A stretch of DNA of 64,000 nucleotides from an uncultured Fluviicola sp. (GTDB taxonomy: Bacteria > Bacteroidota > Bacteroidia > Flavobacteriales_D > Crocinitomicaceae), in the NCBI RefSeq assembly GCF_902168135.1, contig NZ_CABHOL010000044.1, forward strand, positions 1-64,000, written 5' to 3'. How positions within the stretch are numbered: the first letter of the stretch is position 1; each line of letters opens with the position of its first letter. This document shows positions 19,969-29,035 of the stretch, one piece after another. The position numbers and the translations under genes are program-made. Under the pieces are notes generated by a model, which worked only from the letters and a program-made list of their open reading frames with translations, did no database searches and was not told the origin of the DNA.

Positions 19969-20451
19969 ATGAAGAAAAGAAAAATCATTGCAGCTGCAAC
20001 ACTCCTTATTGCCAGCTCAGGTGGACTTCATGCACAACAAGCTTTACCGGCCGCGGGGAATGAAGCCTCGGGTGCAGGAGGAACATGCAGTTACACCATC
20101 GGACAAATTGATTACACTTCCAATTCCGGACCGAGCGGAGAAGTAAACCAGGGAGTTCAGCAGCCTTATGAAATCCTTACCACAGTTGGTCTGGAAGATC
20201 ACAGCATCACTTTGGAGCTTGCTGCTTTTCCAAATCCAACCAACGGAAGCATGACCATTTCAGTGAGTGATTACGCGAATCAAAAGCTTACTTACCAGCT
20301 TTTTGATACCCGTGGGAAACTCATCGAAGAAAGGGAAATCAACCAGCATGAAACGGGTGTTTCCATGCACCAATTGGCTCCGGCCGCCTATTTATTGAAA
20401 GTAACTGATAACGGTCAGTTAGTAAAAGAATTCCAAATCATTAAAAACTAA
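19969..20451 (+). CDS. short T9SS type A sorting-domain protein
   Basis: Signal peptide, GGTCSYTIGQIDYTSNSGPSGEVNQGVQQPYEI motif, C-terminal LAAFPNPTNGSMTISV. Confidence 0.8.
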   Translation: MKKRKIIAAATLLIASSGGLHAQQALPAAGNEASGAGGTCSYTIGQIDYTSNSGPSGEVNQGVQQPYEILTTVGLEDHSITLELAAFPNPTNGSMTISVSDYANQKLTYQLFDTRGKLIEEREINQHETGVSMHQLAPAAYLLKVTDNGQLVKEFQIIKN

Positions 20452-20456
20452 ACACC

Positions 20457-21497
20457 ATGAATAAACGCATATTAAATACCGCAATCTTATTATTACTTGC
20501 CTTCAACCTTTTTTCACAGGCACCGCAAAAAATGAGCTACCAGGCTGTCATCCGCAATGCATCCAACACACTGGTAACCAACCAGAATATCGGCATGCTT
20601 GTCAGCATTTTACAGGGAAGTCCGGGCGGAACCGTGACTTACCAGGAAACACAAACCCCTACTTCAAATATCAATGGCTTAGTGAGCATTGAGATTGGGG
20701 CCGGAACGGTTGTTTCAGGTACTTTTTCGGGAATCGACTGGTCAGCAGGACCTTACTTTGTGAAAACCGAAACAGATCCTGCAGGCGGAACAAATTATAC
20801 GATTACAGGAACTACCCAGTTATTAAGCGTTCCTTACGCACTGCACGCAAACAGTGCCAACGAAAACGATCCGGTCTTCGGCGCTTCCGTTGCATCCGGA
20901 ATAACAGCTATAGATACGGCAAACTGGAACAATCACACTGATTCCACAGACATTGCAGGCATGGGATATGTTGCCGGTCTGGTGAAATATGAAGTAGGAG
21001 ATTTTGCACAAGGCGGTGTAGTATGCTATGTAGACGAAAGCGGACAGCACGGACTGGTAGTTGCCAAAAACGACATACCTACCGTGAGATGGTTTGCGGG
21101 TACTTACGGTAAAACGCGTGCCGACGGAAATGGTATTTATGCAGGTGCTGCGAATACAACGATTATTATTCCGGCACAAATCTCCATCGGTGATGACGGC
21201 AACCCTTATGCTGCAGCAACCTGTAATGAACTGCAGATCACTGAAGGAACTGTTACTTATTCCGACTGGTATCTTCCAACAAAGGCAGAGTTAGAGCTTA
21301 TCGGTGCCAACTACACCATTATTGATGCAACTGCAACGGCGAACGGCGGAACCAACCTGCTTACATCGCCTTACTGGAGTTCCAATGAAGCAAACAACAC
21401 CGATGCAAATGCGGTGGTGATTACTCCCGGGGGAACATCCATTCTCACCATCAACAAAGCAGCAACTTTTGAAATAAGAGCGGTTCGTAGATTCTAG
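20457..21497 (+). CDS. secreted protein with C-terminal DUF1566/Lcl-like domain
   Basis: N-terminal QAPQKMSYQAVIRNASNTLV; C-terminal YSDWYLPTKAELELI...YWSSNEANNTDANAVVI...EIRAVRRF. Confidence 0.8.
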   Translation: MNKRILNTAILLLLAFNLFSQAPQKMSYQAVIRNASNTLVTNQNIGMLVSILQGSPGGTVTYQETQTPTSNINGLVSIEIGAGTVVSGTFSGIDWSAGPYFVKTETDPAGGTNYTITGTTQLLSVPYALHANSANENDPVFGASVASGITAIDTANWNNHTDSTDIAGMGYVAGLVKYEVGDFAQGGVVCYVDESGQHGLVVAKNDIPTVRWFAGTYGKTRADGNGIYAGAANTTIIIPAQISIGDDGNPYAAATCNELQITEGTVTYSDWYLPTKAELELIGANYTIIDATATANGGTNLLTSPYWSSNEANNTDANAVVITPGGTSILTINKAATFEIRAVRRF

Positions 21498-21521
21498 TTC
21501 AAAGTTCGATAAACCGCTCTG

Positions 21522-21549
21522 AAGGCCATGGAATTCGTTTCATGGCCTT
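21522..21549 (+). terminator. terminator hairpin
   Basis: aaggccatg / catggcctt with T-rich 3' side, just after 20457..21497. Confidence 0.65.
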
Positions 21550-21738
21550 TGTTATTTTGTAAGGTTATAAAACGCATTGTATTTGGTTTCAGCATGTGCT
21601 TTTATGAAAATCAAGATTTGAATGGAGCCATCCGAAAAAAATACATGGATGAAGATTTCCGACTGAAAGAAAATAGCGCTGTGCTTTTTGCTATGGTTTT
21701 GACACAACATTTGGTGGAGCTATGTTAAGACCGGCAGA

Positions 21739-22689
21739 TTAGCGCTTTCCTTTTTTCTTTTCTTTAAAGGGCCACCGATGTTTTAAATTGTTCATACTTT
21801 CATCAAAATCATCTGCTCCATTCTCGAAATGCATCAGGATGGAATCAAATTTCTTCAGATATTCCGGATCTGTGAACAATACTCGAACGATTCCCTGGCC
21901 ATTTTTCAAGTTATCGGACAAGGATTGAAGATTTCCTGAAACAATCGCCAGACTGTCTGTCAGTGAACGGATATTGACAACTGTGCGACTAACATTATTT
22001 CTCAAAACCGTGTCCCCCAGTATCAGACCTGCAGTTCCTTTTCCTTCACGAAGATTCCGGGCCACTGCACGCAGGTCTCCCGTAAGCACCGCCGTATTTT
22101 CCCCTACATACCTAAAATGGGTGATCGCCGACTGCACATCGGCTGATACAGCAGGGTCAAGCAGTAGGTTCAGCAATGATCCGTCACTATTCAGTTTACC
22201 GGAAATAACCCGCAAGTCTGCCGATATCACGTTTAAATTTTGGTTTGTTTTATTCAGAGTCTGAAGCGTAGCATCCATTTCTACAGACCTGTATGTAAGC
22301 AATTTATCTCCTTCTTTTATTTCCGGAGCTGTACTGTGTGAAGCATTGATATTAACAATTCTATTCCCCATTAATCCATCGGTTCCAATAACTGCCACGG
22401 CATCTTTCCGGATAAACCGGCAAGCATCCCTGTCAATCGACATAATAACCATTACGGAAGAATCACTAACGATTTCGACCTCATCGACCGTTCCAACGTC
22501 TATTCCTGCATAGCGTACACTATTTCCACTTCTGAGTCCGTTAACATTATAAAATTCTGCCCTGATATGGATCGTATCTCCGAACAAACGCTGTTTGCTC
22601 CCCACGTAGTATAGTGCAGCGATAATTCCAAGCGTCCCTATTAATACAATAAGTCCTAAGCGGATATTTCTGTTGGTTTCTTTTTTCAT
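21739..22689 (-). CDS. MlaD/MCE family protein
   Basis: Single N-terminal TM plus MCE domain (FYNVNGLRSGNSVRYAGIDVGTVDEVEI) and coiled-coil tail. Confidence 0.9.
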   Translation of the reverse strand: MKKETNRNIRLGLIVLIGTLGIIAALYYVGSKQRLFGDTIHIRAEFYNVNGLRSGNSVRYAGIDVGTVDEVEIVSDSSVMVIMSIDRDACRFIRKDAVAVIGTDGLMGNRIVNINASHSTAPEIKEGDKLLTYRSVEMDATLQTLNKTNQNLNVISADLRVISGKLNSDGSLLNLLLDPAVSADVQSAITHFRYVGENTAVLTGDLRAVARNLREGKGTAGLILGDTVLRNNVSRTVVNIRSLTDSLAIVSGNLQSLSDNLKNGQGIVRVLFTDPEYLKKFDSILMHFENGADDFDESMNNLKHRWPFKEKKKGKR

Positions 22690-23456
22690 GATTCAAAAAA
22701 TTTTCTGACGGCTTCATTTTCGGACGCCTTGAGCTGCTCATAAGTACCTTCCTGATAGCATTTCCCCTCTATCAGCATTACAATTTTTTCCGCGACTTTC
22801 TTTACGCAATGCATGTCATGTGATATAATAATCGACGAGGTGTGATATTTTTTTCCAAGTTCAATCATTAGATCACTGATTTCTCCGGCAGTAATCGGAT
22901 CAAGACCGGTAGTTGGTTCATCATACAGAATTATTTCCGGCTTAAGAATCAGGGTTCTGGCTAACGCGATGCGCTTGCGCATTCCACCGGAAAGTTCCGA
23001 TGGCATCATGTTGATAGTGTGAGGGAGTCCCACATTGGTTAATGCTTCTTCAACAAGCCGGGCCACTTCCTCTTCCGACATTTCCCTCCGATGCCTGCGC
23101 AATGGAAACTCCAGATTTTCCCTGACAGTCATCGAATCATAAAGCGCATTGCTTTGAAAAAGGAATCCCACACGGGAGCGTATTTGGTCCAGTTCGCGAA
23201 GACCGATACCAGACATGTCCTGCTGCAATACACGGATAATTCCGGAATCGGGTTTTATCAAACCGATGATGCATTTGATCAATACCGATTTCCCGGAACC
23301 GGACCTTCCCAGGATAACTATATTCTCTCCTTTGTTTAATCTCAGGTTGAAATTGCGAAGCACGTGATTTTCCCCAAATGATTTACAGAGATTTTCCAGG
23401 TAAATAACGGTCTCCGAAGTTTCGGTCTCAGTTCCATATCCGGTTTTCAAACTCAT
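22686..23456 (-). CDS. ABC transporter ATP-binding protein (MlaF-like)
   Basis: Walker A GRSGSGKSVLIK, signature ELSGGMRKRIALAR, Walker B EIILYDEPTTGLDP; overlaps both neighbours by 4 bp. Confidence 0.93.
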   Translation of the reverse strand: MSLKTGYGTETETSETVIYLENLCKSFGENHVLRNFNLRLNKGENIVILGRSGSGKSVLIKCIIGLIKPDSGIIRVLQQDMSGIGLRELDQIRSRVGFLFQSNALYDSMTVRENLEFPLRRHRREMSEEEVARLVEEALTNVGLPHTINMMPSELSGGMRKRIALARTLILKPEIILYDEPTTGLDPITAGEISDLMIELGKKYHTSSIIISHDMHCVKKVAEKIVMLIEGKCYQEGTYEQLKASENEAVRKFFES

Positions 23457-24217
23457 ATCAGTTGTAATAAATCAGTTATCTGAACAGCTACCAGGTCCAG
23501 CACAAATACCATCAGGGAGGAAACAACAACTGCTGCATTTGCAGACCTTCCCACACCTTCCGTACCATGTTGTGTGGTGTATCCCTTATAGCAGCTGATA
23601 ATTCCAATTGCAAAACCAAAAAAGAACGTTTTGGAAATTGACGGGATAATATCTCCGAAAGAAAGGGACTCCATCACCTGAGTCCAATAAAGATCCCAGC
23701 TGATCGCACCACGCAGGTTTACACCGAGATAACCTCCGTAGAGTGAAATCGCATCCGCAAAAACAACGAGCAATGGAACCATGAATGTAACCGCTGTTAC
23801 CCTGGTTACCACGAGGTACTTAAACGGATTGGTCCCGGAAACTTCCATCGCATCAATCTGTTCCGTTACTTTCATGGAGCCTAGTTCTGCACCGATGCCG
23901 GAACCGATCTTTCCTGCACAGATCAATGCCGTAATAACCGGAACAATTTCCCTAACAAGAGAAACCGAGATCATTCCTGGCAACCAGGCTTCAGCTCCGA
24001 ATTTTATCAATGTGGGACGCGACTGTATCGTAATAACCAAACCTATAATAAAGCCTGTTATTGCTACCAGTCCCAGTGATTTGTAACCCAGAAAAAAACA
24101 TTGACGAAGCATTTCCCTGAACTCGTATCCTTTTCTGAAAAACTCTCTGAAAAAACGGATAAAAAAACGGGCTATTTCACCTATTTCGATTACGCTATTT
24201 TTAATATTCTCCCACAT
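23453..24217 (-). CDS. ABC transporter permease (MlaE family)
   Basis: GMISVSLVREIVPVITALICAGKIGSGIGAELGSMKVTEQIDAMEVSG: MlaE signature. Confidence 0.93.
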   Translation of the reverse strand: MWENIKNSVIEIGEIARFFIRFFREFFRKGYEFREMLRQCFFLGYKSLGLVAITGFIIGLVITIQSRPTLIKFGAEAWLPGMISVSLVREIVPVITALICAGKIGSGIGAELGSMKVTEQIDAMEVSGTNPFKYLVVTRVTAVTFMVPLLVVFADAISLYGGYLGVNLRGAISWDLYWTQVMESLSFGDIIPSISKTFFFGFAIGIISCYKGYTTQHGTEGVGRSANAAVVVSSLMVFVLDLVAVQITDLLQLI

Positions 24218-24222
24218 CGTGA

Positions 24223-24588
24223 CTAAACTGAAAGATTGTTCAGCCGGTTCATTTTTTCGAGTGTCATATCGCCTGAGTCAATTATCTGCCAGGACTCTTC
24301 TGTCCATTTATAAATTTCTGTCTCAAGGCCAAATGTGTTTCTTAAATAATCCTTAAGTTCTGAAGGTGTCATTTCCGGATTTATAATGAGCATTCCGTTC
24401 TGACCTCCCGACCGGCAATCACCAACGGTAAAGCTGCTATTTCGCACAATTTTTCCGGGATGTGGTCCATCTTCTGTATGAGGCTTTGCATAGAATTCGA
24501 GTTTCAAATTCCTGAATTTATTCGTGAAAAGCTCCCGGATGGCGAATACCTTCCGATGGTTATTGATTTCAATCTGAATTGCTTCCAT
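24223..24588 (-). CDS. conserved hypothetical protein upstream of mlaE
   Basis: ~121 aa; ATG 24588 preferred; same strand, 5-bp gap to mlaE homolog. Confidence 0.55.
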   Translation of the reverse strand: MEAIQIEINNHRKVFAIRELFTNKFRNLKLEFYAKPHTEDGPHPGKIVRNSSFTVGDCRSGGQNGMLIINPEMTPSELKDYLRNTFGLETEIYKWTEESWQIIDSGDMTLEKMNRLNNLSV

Positions 24589-24758
24589 GACAAACCGTTT
24601 AAAAGTTAATTCCACGAATGTCTTCTATTCTATTTCCGGGAACAATGACATTCGTCAATCCCTGAGTTGACTTTTCCCCTTCGGGTTCAGATTGTTTTCA
24701 ATCGGTATTGATCACTACGAACAACGTCATGCATCCTATAATTCACTAATTTCACCGC

Positions 24759-25178
24759 ATGGACACAAGTGTTTTTTCCAATAAGGAAATAATTCCCGGG
24801 GATCAGGCCCTTTCCGAGGAATTGAAAAAAACCGGCGATCTGTGGAATTCCATCCGGGATTATGTTCAGAAAAAGGCCCCTGACTCCGTGGAAGAATGGA
24901 AATATTCGGGAAAAAAATTTGGATGGAGCTTTCGGATCAATGACAAAAAAAGGGTCATTGTTTACCTGCTTCCACGGGAAGCTTATTTCAAAGCCGCATT
25001 TGTATTCGGTCAAAAAGCTACCGACGCAATCATAAACAGCACCATTTCCGACACGATCAAAAAAGAGCTCCTGTCGGCTAAAGTTTATGCAGAAGGGCGG
25101 GGAATCCGGATTGATGTCCGTGATCCCGAAGTACTGGAAGATATCAGGCGCCTGATCGAGATCAAGTTGGCTTACTAA
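24759..25178 (+). CDS. DUF3788-like protein
   Basis: SVEEWKYSGKKFGWSFRINDKKRVIVYLLPREAYFKAAFVFGQKAT pattern. Confidence 0.75.
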   Translation: MDTSVFSNKEIIPGDQALSEELKKTGDLWNSIRDYVQKKAPDSVEEWKYSGKKFGWSFRINDKKRVIVYLLPREAYFKAAFVFGQKATDAIINSTISDTIKKELLSAKVYAEGRGIRIDVRDPEVLEDIRRLIEIKLAY

Positions 25179-25181
25179 TAT

Positions 25182-25592
25182 TCAATCACCCTGTTTGAGA
25201 AAGTAGCGGATTAAATCCGTTGCCGTTACAATTCCACTTACCTGATCACCATCCAGGACAATTACAGAACTGAACTCCCCTTTTGCAAGCAGTTCCCCTG
25301 CCTCCGCAATTGAAGTCTCTTTGCTGACCGTAACCGGATTGTGAGACATAATGTCTTCCACTTTTTTCAAAGAATAAACAGGTTCGTTATCATCAAGAGT
25401 TGCCTCTCCAATGGCGTGCATGTAATCGGCAAGGCTTACCATTCCTACCAGATGATTGTTTTCTGTAACCGGAAAATGACGGTGAAAACGCTGTCTCTCA
25501 TAGAGATGTTTGATAACCAATATTTTATCCTGGGGACCAACACATTCAACCGGAGCGGTCATAATTGCTGATACGGGTAATTTTAAATCCAT
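25182..25592 (-). CDS. CBS-domain pair protein
   Basis: Two CBS modules: VSAIMTAPVECVGPQDKI... and VEDIMSHNPVTVSKETSIAEAGELL...GIVTATDLIRYFL. Confidence 0.9.
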   Translation of the reverse strand: MDLKLPVSAIMTAPVECVGPQDKILVIKHLYERQRFHRHFPVTENNHLVGMVSLADYMHAIGEATLDDNEPVYSLKKVEDIMSHNPVTVSKETSIAEAGELLAKGEFSSVIVLDGDQVSGIVTATDLIRYFLKQGD

Positions 25593-25758
25593 AGGTATTC
25601 AAATTTTAAAAAGACCGGGATATTCGCTGTCTCCCGGGGTATTCTTTTTTTACTCTTCAAAAATAGAAGTTGTTTGTATCACAAAAAGGGGACAAAAATC
25701 ATTCGAAGCACTGATATTCATCAACTTTTATTTCTCTTAAATATAAGAAGTTAGCGGC

Positions 25759-26151
25759 ATGAAAGCAAAAACATTTATCGAATTGGCAGCATTGTCTGCA
25801 AACCTGTATGCAATCTCAAGAGAGACGCATTTAATGGATAAGTTAAAAGAATTATCTGAGCAAAGCCGAGACAAGCTCAATGAATTCATGTCTGAAAAAA
25901 GGGTTGATGAAGCCGGCAATGAAATTCCTTTTACGGAAAGAATCCGGCTGAAAGCAAAAGAAGTACAGGAGGAAATGGAAGTGAAAATCGGTGAGATGGT
26001 TTCGGCATTCTACGAAAAAGTAAACATTGCCCATACCGACAAACTCATTGATCTGGAACGTAAACTGGAGGAAGTCAACAGAAATCTGGCCCTGGCCGAG
26101 GCACGGATTCATCAACTGGAGAACAAAGACCCGATGGATGGCGCTGTTTGA
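25759..26151 (+). CDS. coiled-coil (phasin-like) protein
   Basis: 130 aa, helix-rich; overlaps start of aarF-like gene by 14 bp. Confidence 0.6.
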   Translation: MKAKTFIELAALSANLYAISRETHLMDKLKELSEQSRDKLNEFMSEKRVDEAGNEIPFTERIRLKAKEVQEEMEVKIGEMVSAFYEKVNIAHTDKLIDLERKLEEVNRNLALAEARIHQLENKDPMDGAV

Positions 26152-27859
26152 GAACATACGGCAACGCTACCGGTCTTTCAGAAGGTTCAACCATATCCTG
26201 CGCATTTTTGTCCGCTACGGTTACGAAGACGTTGTCTCATACCTCATTGAGACACGCCGATTTTCCTTATTGAGAAAACTGATTCCCCGTTCCACCGCCA
26301 GAAATGCACGGAAGTATACCAAGTACGAAAAGATGCGCCTGGTATGTGAAGATCTTGGACCAACGTTCATCAAGTTCGGGCAAATCCTGAGTAACCGTTC
26401 TGACCTGCTTCCCGCAGATCTGATTATCCAGCTTGAAAAATTACAGGACAATGTCCCTCCGCAATCCGGAGCAATTTCACGGCAGGTCATTGAGTCCGAA
26501 TTGAAAAAACCGATGGAAGAGTTGTTTGCCTGGTATGAAACCGAGGCCTTTGCTTCGGCGTCCATGGCCCAGGTGCACAAAGCGACTTTGAAGACCGGTG
26601 AAAAGGTTGCTGTAAAAGTACAGCGCCCGGAAATCCAGGCAATCATTGTCGAAGACATCAAGATTATGTACATGCTTGCACGAATTTTTGAACGCAGGAT
26701 TCCTTCTCTCAGGAGTTTCGATCCGCTTGGGCTTGTACAAAACTTCGAAGAAAGTATTTTGAAAGAACTGGACTTCATCCGGGAATCAGTTAGCATTCAG
26801 CGTTTTGCAAGAAACATACTCGACGACCCGAATGACAACACTACCCATGTTCCAAAGGTTTACAAAGAATATACTACCGGTAAGGTCCTCACCATGGAAT
26901 TCATTTCCGGCGTAAAAGTGACGGACAACAAGATCCTGGAGTCGAATGGTTATGACCGAAAAGAAGTCGCTCATAAACTTGCCGTAACTTATATCAAGCA
27001 AGTTTTTCAATACGGATTCTTTCATGCCGACCCGCATCCCGGTAACATTCTTGTTCTCCCCAACGGGCATATCTGCTTTCTCGATTTTGGGATGATGGGT
27101 ACTATTCTTCCGAGAGACATTGAAATACTCGGACACCTTTTTCTTGCTGTAAAATCCAAAGATGTCCGGAAAATCATCCGGACTTTAATGCGTATGTCTG
27201 ACATGACAACGATTCGCGATATGCGCTCATTGGAATATGAGATCAACGAGTTTGTAGCTAATTACAGCGTTATCAGTATCCATCAAAATGAAATGAGCAC
27301 TGTGCTACTCCAACTCAAGGATATTATTGTGCGCTATGACCTGAAGGTACCGGCTCATTTTTTCCTGCTCGCACGCTCCATGGTAACTATTGAAGGTCTT
27401 ATCAGTAACCTGGACCCTAAAATTGATATGCTGGAGATCGCCCGACCTTATCTGCGTTCCGCTATTTCAAAAAAACTCAACCCGTTTACATTGGGGATGA
27501 AAGTACTGAATGGTCTTTATGAAATGGCCAATTACATGGAAGAATTTCCCAATGACCTGAAAAATGCCGTTCGTAAAATCAATTCCGGAAAGATCAATGT
27601 CAACCTGAACCACCAGGGAATAGATCCGTTGGTCCATACCTTTAACCGGGTCACCAAACAACTTGCCGCCTCATTGGTAATCGCCGCGTTGCTCGTTGGA
27701 TCTGCTCTCTTTATTATTCATAAAGTCGGTCCGTTCTGGTTCGGGTATTCCCGTTACGGCGTGATCGGGATCATTTTCAGTTTTATCCTGGGGTACGGGA
27801 TGATCAAAAACATCTTTAAAGGAGACCACGATGACTGGAGCGGATGGAAAGAAAAATAA
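26138..27859 (+). CDS. AarF/UbiB (ABC1) family atypical kinase
   Basis: LGPTFIKFGQILSNRSDLLP, ASMAQVHKATLKTGEKVAVKVQRP, GFFHADPHPGNILVLPNGHICFLDFGMMG; C-terminal TM helices. Confidence 0.95.
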   Translation: MALFENIRQRYRSFRRFNHILRIFVRYGYEDVVSYLIETRRFSLLRKLIPRSTARNARKYTKYEKMRLVCEDLGPTFIKFGQILSNRSDLLPADLIIQLEKLQDNVPPQSGAISRQVIESELKKPMEELFAWYETEAFASASMAQVHKATLKTGEKVAVKVQRPEIQAIIVEDIKIMYMLARIFERRIPSLRSFDPLGLVQNFEESILKELDFIRESVSIQRFARNILDDPNDNTTHVPKVYKEYTTGKVLTMEFISGVKVTDNKILESNGYDRKEVAHKLAVTYIKQVFQYGFFHADPHPGNILVLPNGHICFLDFGMMGTILPRDIEILGHLFLAVKSKDVRKIIRTLMRMSDMTTIRDMRSLEYEINEFVANYSVISIHQNEMSTVLLQLKDIIVRYDLKVPAHFFLLARSMVTIEGLISNLDPKIDMLEIARPYLRSAISKKLNPFTLGMKVLNGLYEMANYMEEFPNDLKNAVRKINSGKINVNLNHQGIDPLVHTFNRVTKQLAASLVIAALLVGSALFIIHKVGPFWFGYSRYGVIGIIFSFILGYGMIKNIFKGDHDDWSGWKEK

Positions 27860-28511
27860 ATTGAGTCTGAAAAAGCATTTGTCCACTGAAAAATGGATAT
27901 TCATTCCGATCATCGGAATCATTCTGTTTGTGATTTTGTACATCGTTGCAGCTGTCTACTATCCGGGAGGATCAGATAGGAACAGGACTGCAGAAGGATT
28001 CGACTGGGTCAACAATTACTGGTGCGATCTACTGGCCGAACCGGCCAAGAACGGAGCTCACAATCCGGGAAGGATCTTTGCCTTAACAGGAATGATTATC
28101 CTCTTTTCCACAATAGCCGTCTTCTGGTATTATTTACCACCCTTTTTTCACGAAAAGAAGCGAAATATCCTCATAATCCGTTACACCGGAACTTTGTCCA
28201 TGGTTATTCTCATTTTCATTTTTACACGGTTCCACGACAGTGTAATTGGTATCGGAAGTACGATCAGTGCTGTTCCAATGGCCGCAACCCTCAGCGAACT
28301 GAGGAAGAACCATCTGAAAACATTGTATTTCCTGGGCTGGTTCTGCATTCTGCTGATCCTGGTCAATTTCTTGATCTACCTCACCGGGTGGTTCATTGTT
28401 TTTTTACCCGTACTCCAAAAAATCACGCTGTTGTCTTTTCTTGCATGGATACTCATTATAGATCTGAAATGCCTGGTGATAAGCCGGAATAAACGTGGTT
28501 TTCGGGAGTAG
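27831..28511 (+). CDS. multi-pass membrane protein (DUF998-like)
   Basis: 226 aa, ~6 TM segments, starts inside the end of the UbiB ORF. Confidence 0.6.
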   Translation: MTGADGKKNKLSLKKHLSTEKWIFIPIIGIILFVILYIVAAVYYPGGSDRNRTAEGFDWVNNYWCDLLAEPAKNGAHNPGRIFALTGMIILFSTIAVFWYYLPPFFHEKKRNILIIRYTGTLSMVILIFIFTRFHDSVIGIGSTISAVPMAATLSELRKNHLKTLYFLGWFCILLILVNFLIYLTGWFIVFLPVLQKITLLSFLAWILIIDLKCLVISRNKRGFRE

Positions 28512-28531
28512 GAGGTTTTTCCTAAAAGACC

Positions 28532-28565
28532 AAAGTCCTAAGACATTGATACATCTTAGGACTTT
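28532..28565 (-). terminator. HP2-L hairpin (terminator-like, conserved loop)
   Basis: aaagtcctaaga-cattgataca-tcttaggacttt, 12-bp perfect stem; same 10-nt loop as 28958-28991. Confidence 0.8.
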
Positions 28566-28570
28566 CTAAT

Positions 28571-28588
28571 CTCAACAGCCATATTGAG
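28571..28588 (-). other. HP1-L small hairpin with conserved loop
   Basis: ctcaa-cagccata-ttgag; same 8-nt loop as 28997-29014 with a different stem sequence. Confidence 0.6.
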
Positions 28589-28620
28589 CTTCTCTTTTTG
28601 CTTTTAATCCCGGCTGAGCC

Positions 28621-28673
28621 GTGACGGTCTGGACGGGACTTCTCGGCTGAGCCGAGACGACCCCATGCGTGAC
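28621..28673 (-). pseudogene. partial tRNA-Asp 3'-half copy with T-arm replaced by a palindrome
   Basis: cggtctggacgggact (28625-28640) and cgaccccatgcgtgac (28658-28673) are identical to the tRNA-Asp at 29036..29109; the intervening cgaacccg is replaced by tctcggctgagccgaga. Confidence 0.88.
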
Positions 28674-28933
28674 TATTTTAATTCGTTTCTATCTGAAGTG
28701 AGCAGCCAATCTAAATACTTGTGATTTTGCCTCTTCAGCATCTTCTCGTATTTCAGTGCTTCTGATTTGTCTTGAAAATTTTTAATAAAAATCAACTCCC
28801 ATGGACCTCTTTCTGAGGTGTATTTTCCCATAGGAGAATTGTGTTCTTCCATACGACGAACAATATCAGTCGTATAACCTTTATAATAAATCCCGGATGG
28901 ATTGGAGATAATATAAACGTAGTAGCTTTCCAT
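28673..28933 (-). CDS. GIY-YIG nuclease family protein
   Basis: 86 aa; YYVYIISNPSGIYYKGYTTDIVRRMEEHNS...KYTSERGPWELIF...EALKYEKMLKR: GIY-YIG core. Stop codon's last base is the first base of the tRNA repeat. Confidence 0.92.
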   Translation of the reverse strand: MESYYVYIISNPSGIYYKGYTTDIVRRMEEHNSPMGKYTSERGPWELIFIKNFQDKSEALKYEKMLKRQNHKYLDWLLTSDRNELK

Positions 28934-28957
28934 GAATAGTAATTTCTATAAAAGACA

Positions 28958-28991
28958 AAACCCTCAAGACATTGATACATCTTGAGGGTTT
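28958..28991 (-). terminator. HP2-R hairpin (terminator-like, conserved loop)
   Basis: aaaccctcaaga-cattgataca-tcttgagggttt, 12-bp perfect stem; minus strand continues into TTTTGTCTTTTA. Confidence 0.8.
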
Positions 28992-28996
28992 CTATT

Positions 28997-29014
28997 TCCT
29001 ACAGCCATATAGGA
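28997..29014 (-). other. HP1-R small hairpin with conserved loop
   Basis: tccta-cagccata-tagga; loop identical to HP1-L. Confidence 0.6.
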
Positions 29015-29035
29015 CTTATCTTTTAACGTAGTGTG

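Noticed and set aside
21528-21728. 66-aa ORF after the DUF1566-like gene
   Set aside because: Starts within a terminator hairpin; no signal peptide or family signature.
26221-26796. 191-aa minus-strand ORF
   Set aside because: Antisense to the AarF/UbiB gene; Ser/Arg-rich composition typical of shadow ORFs.
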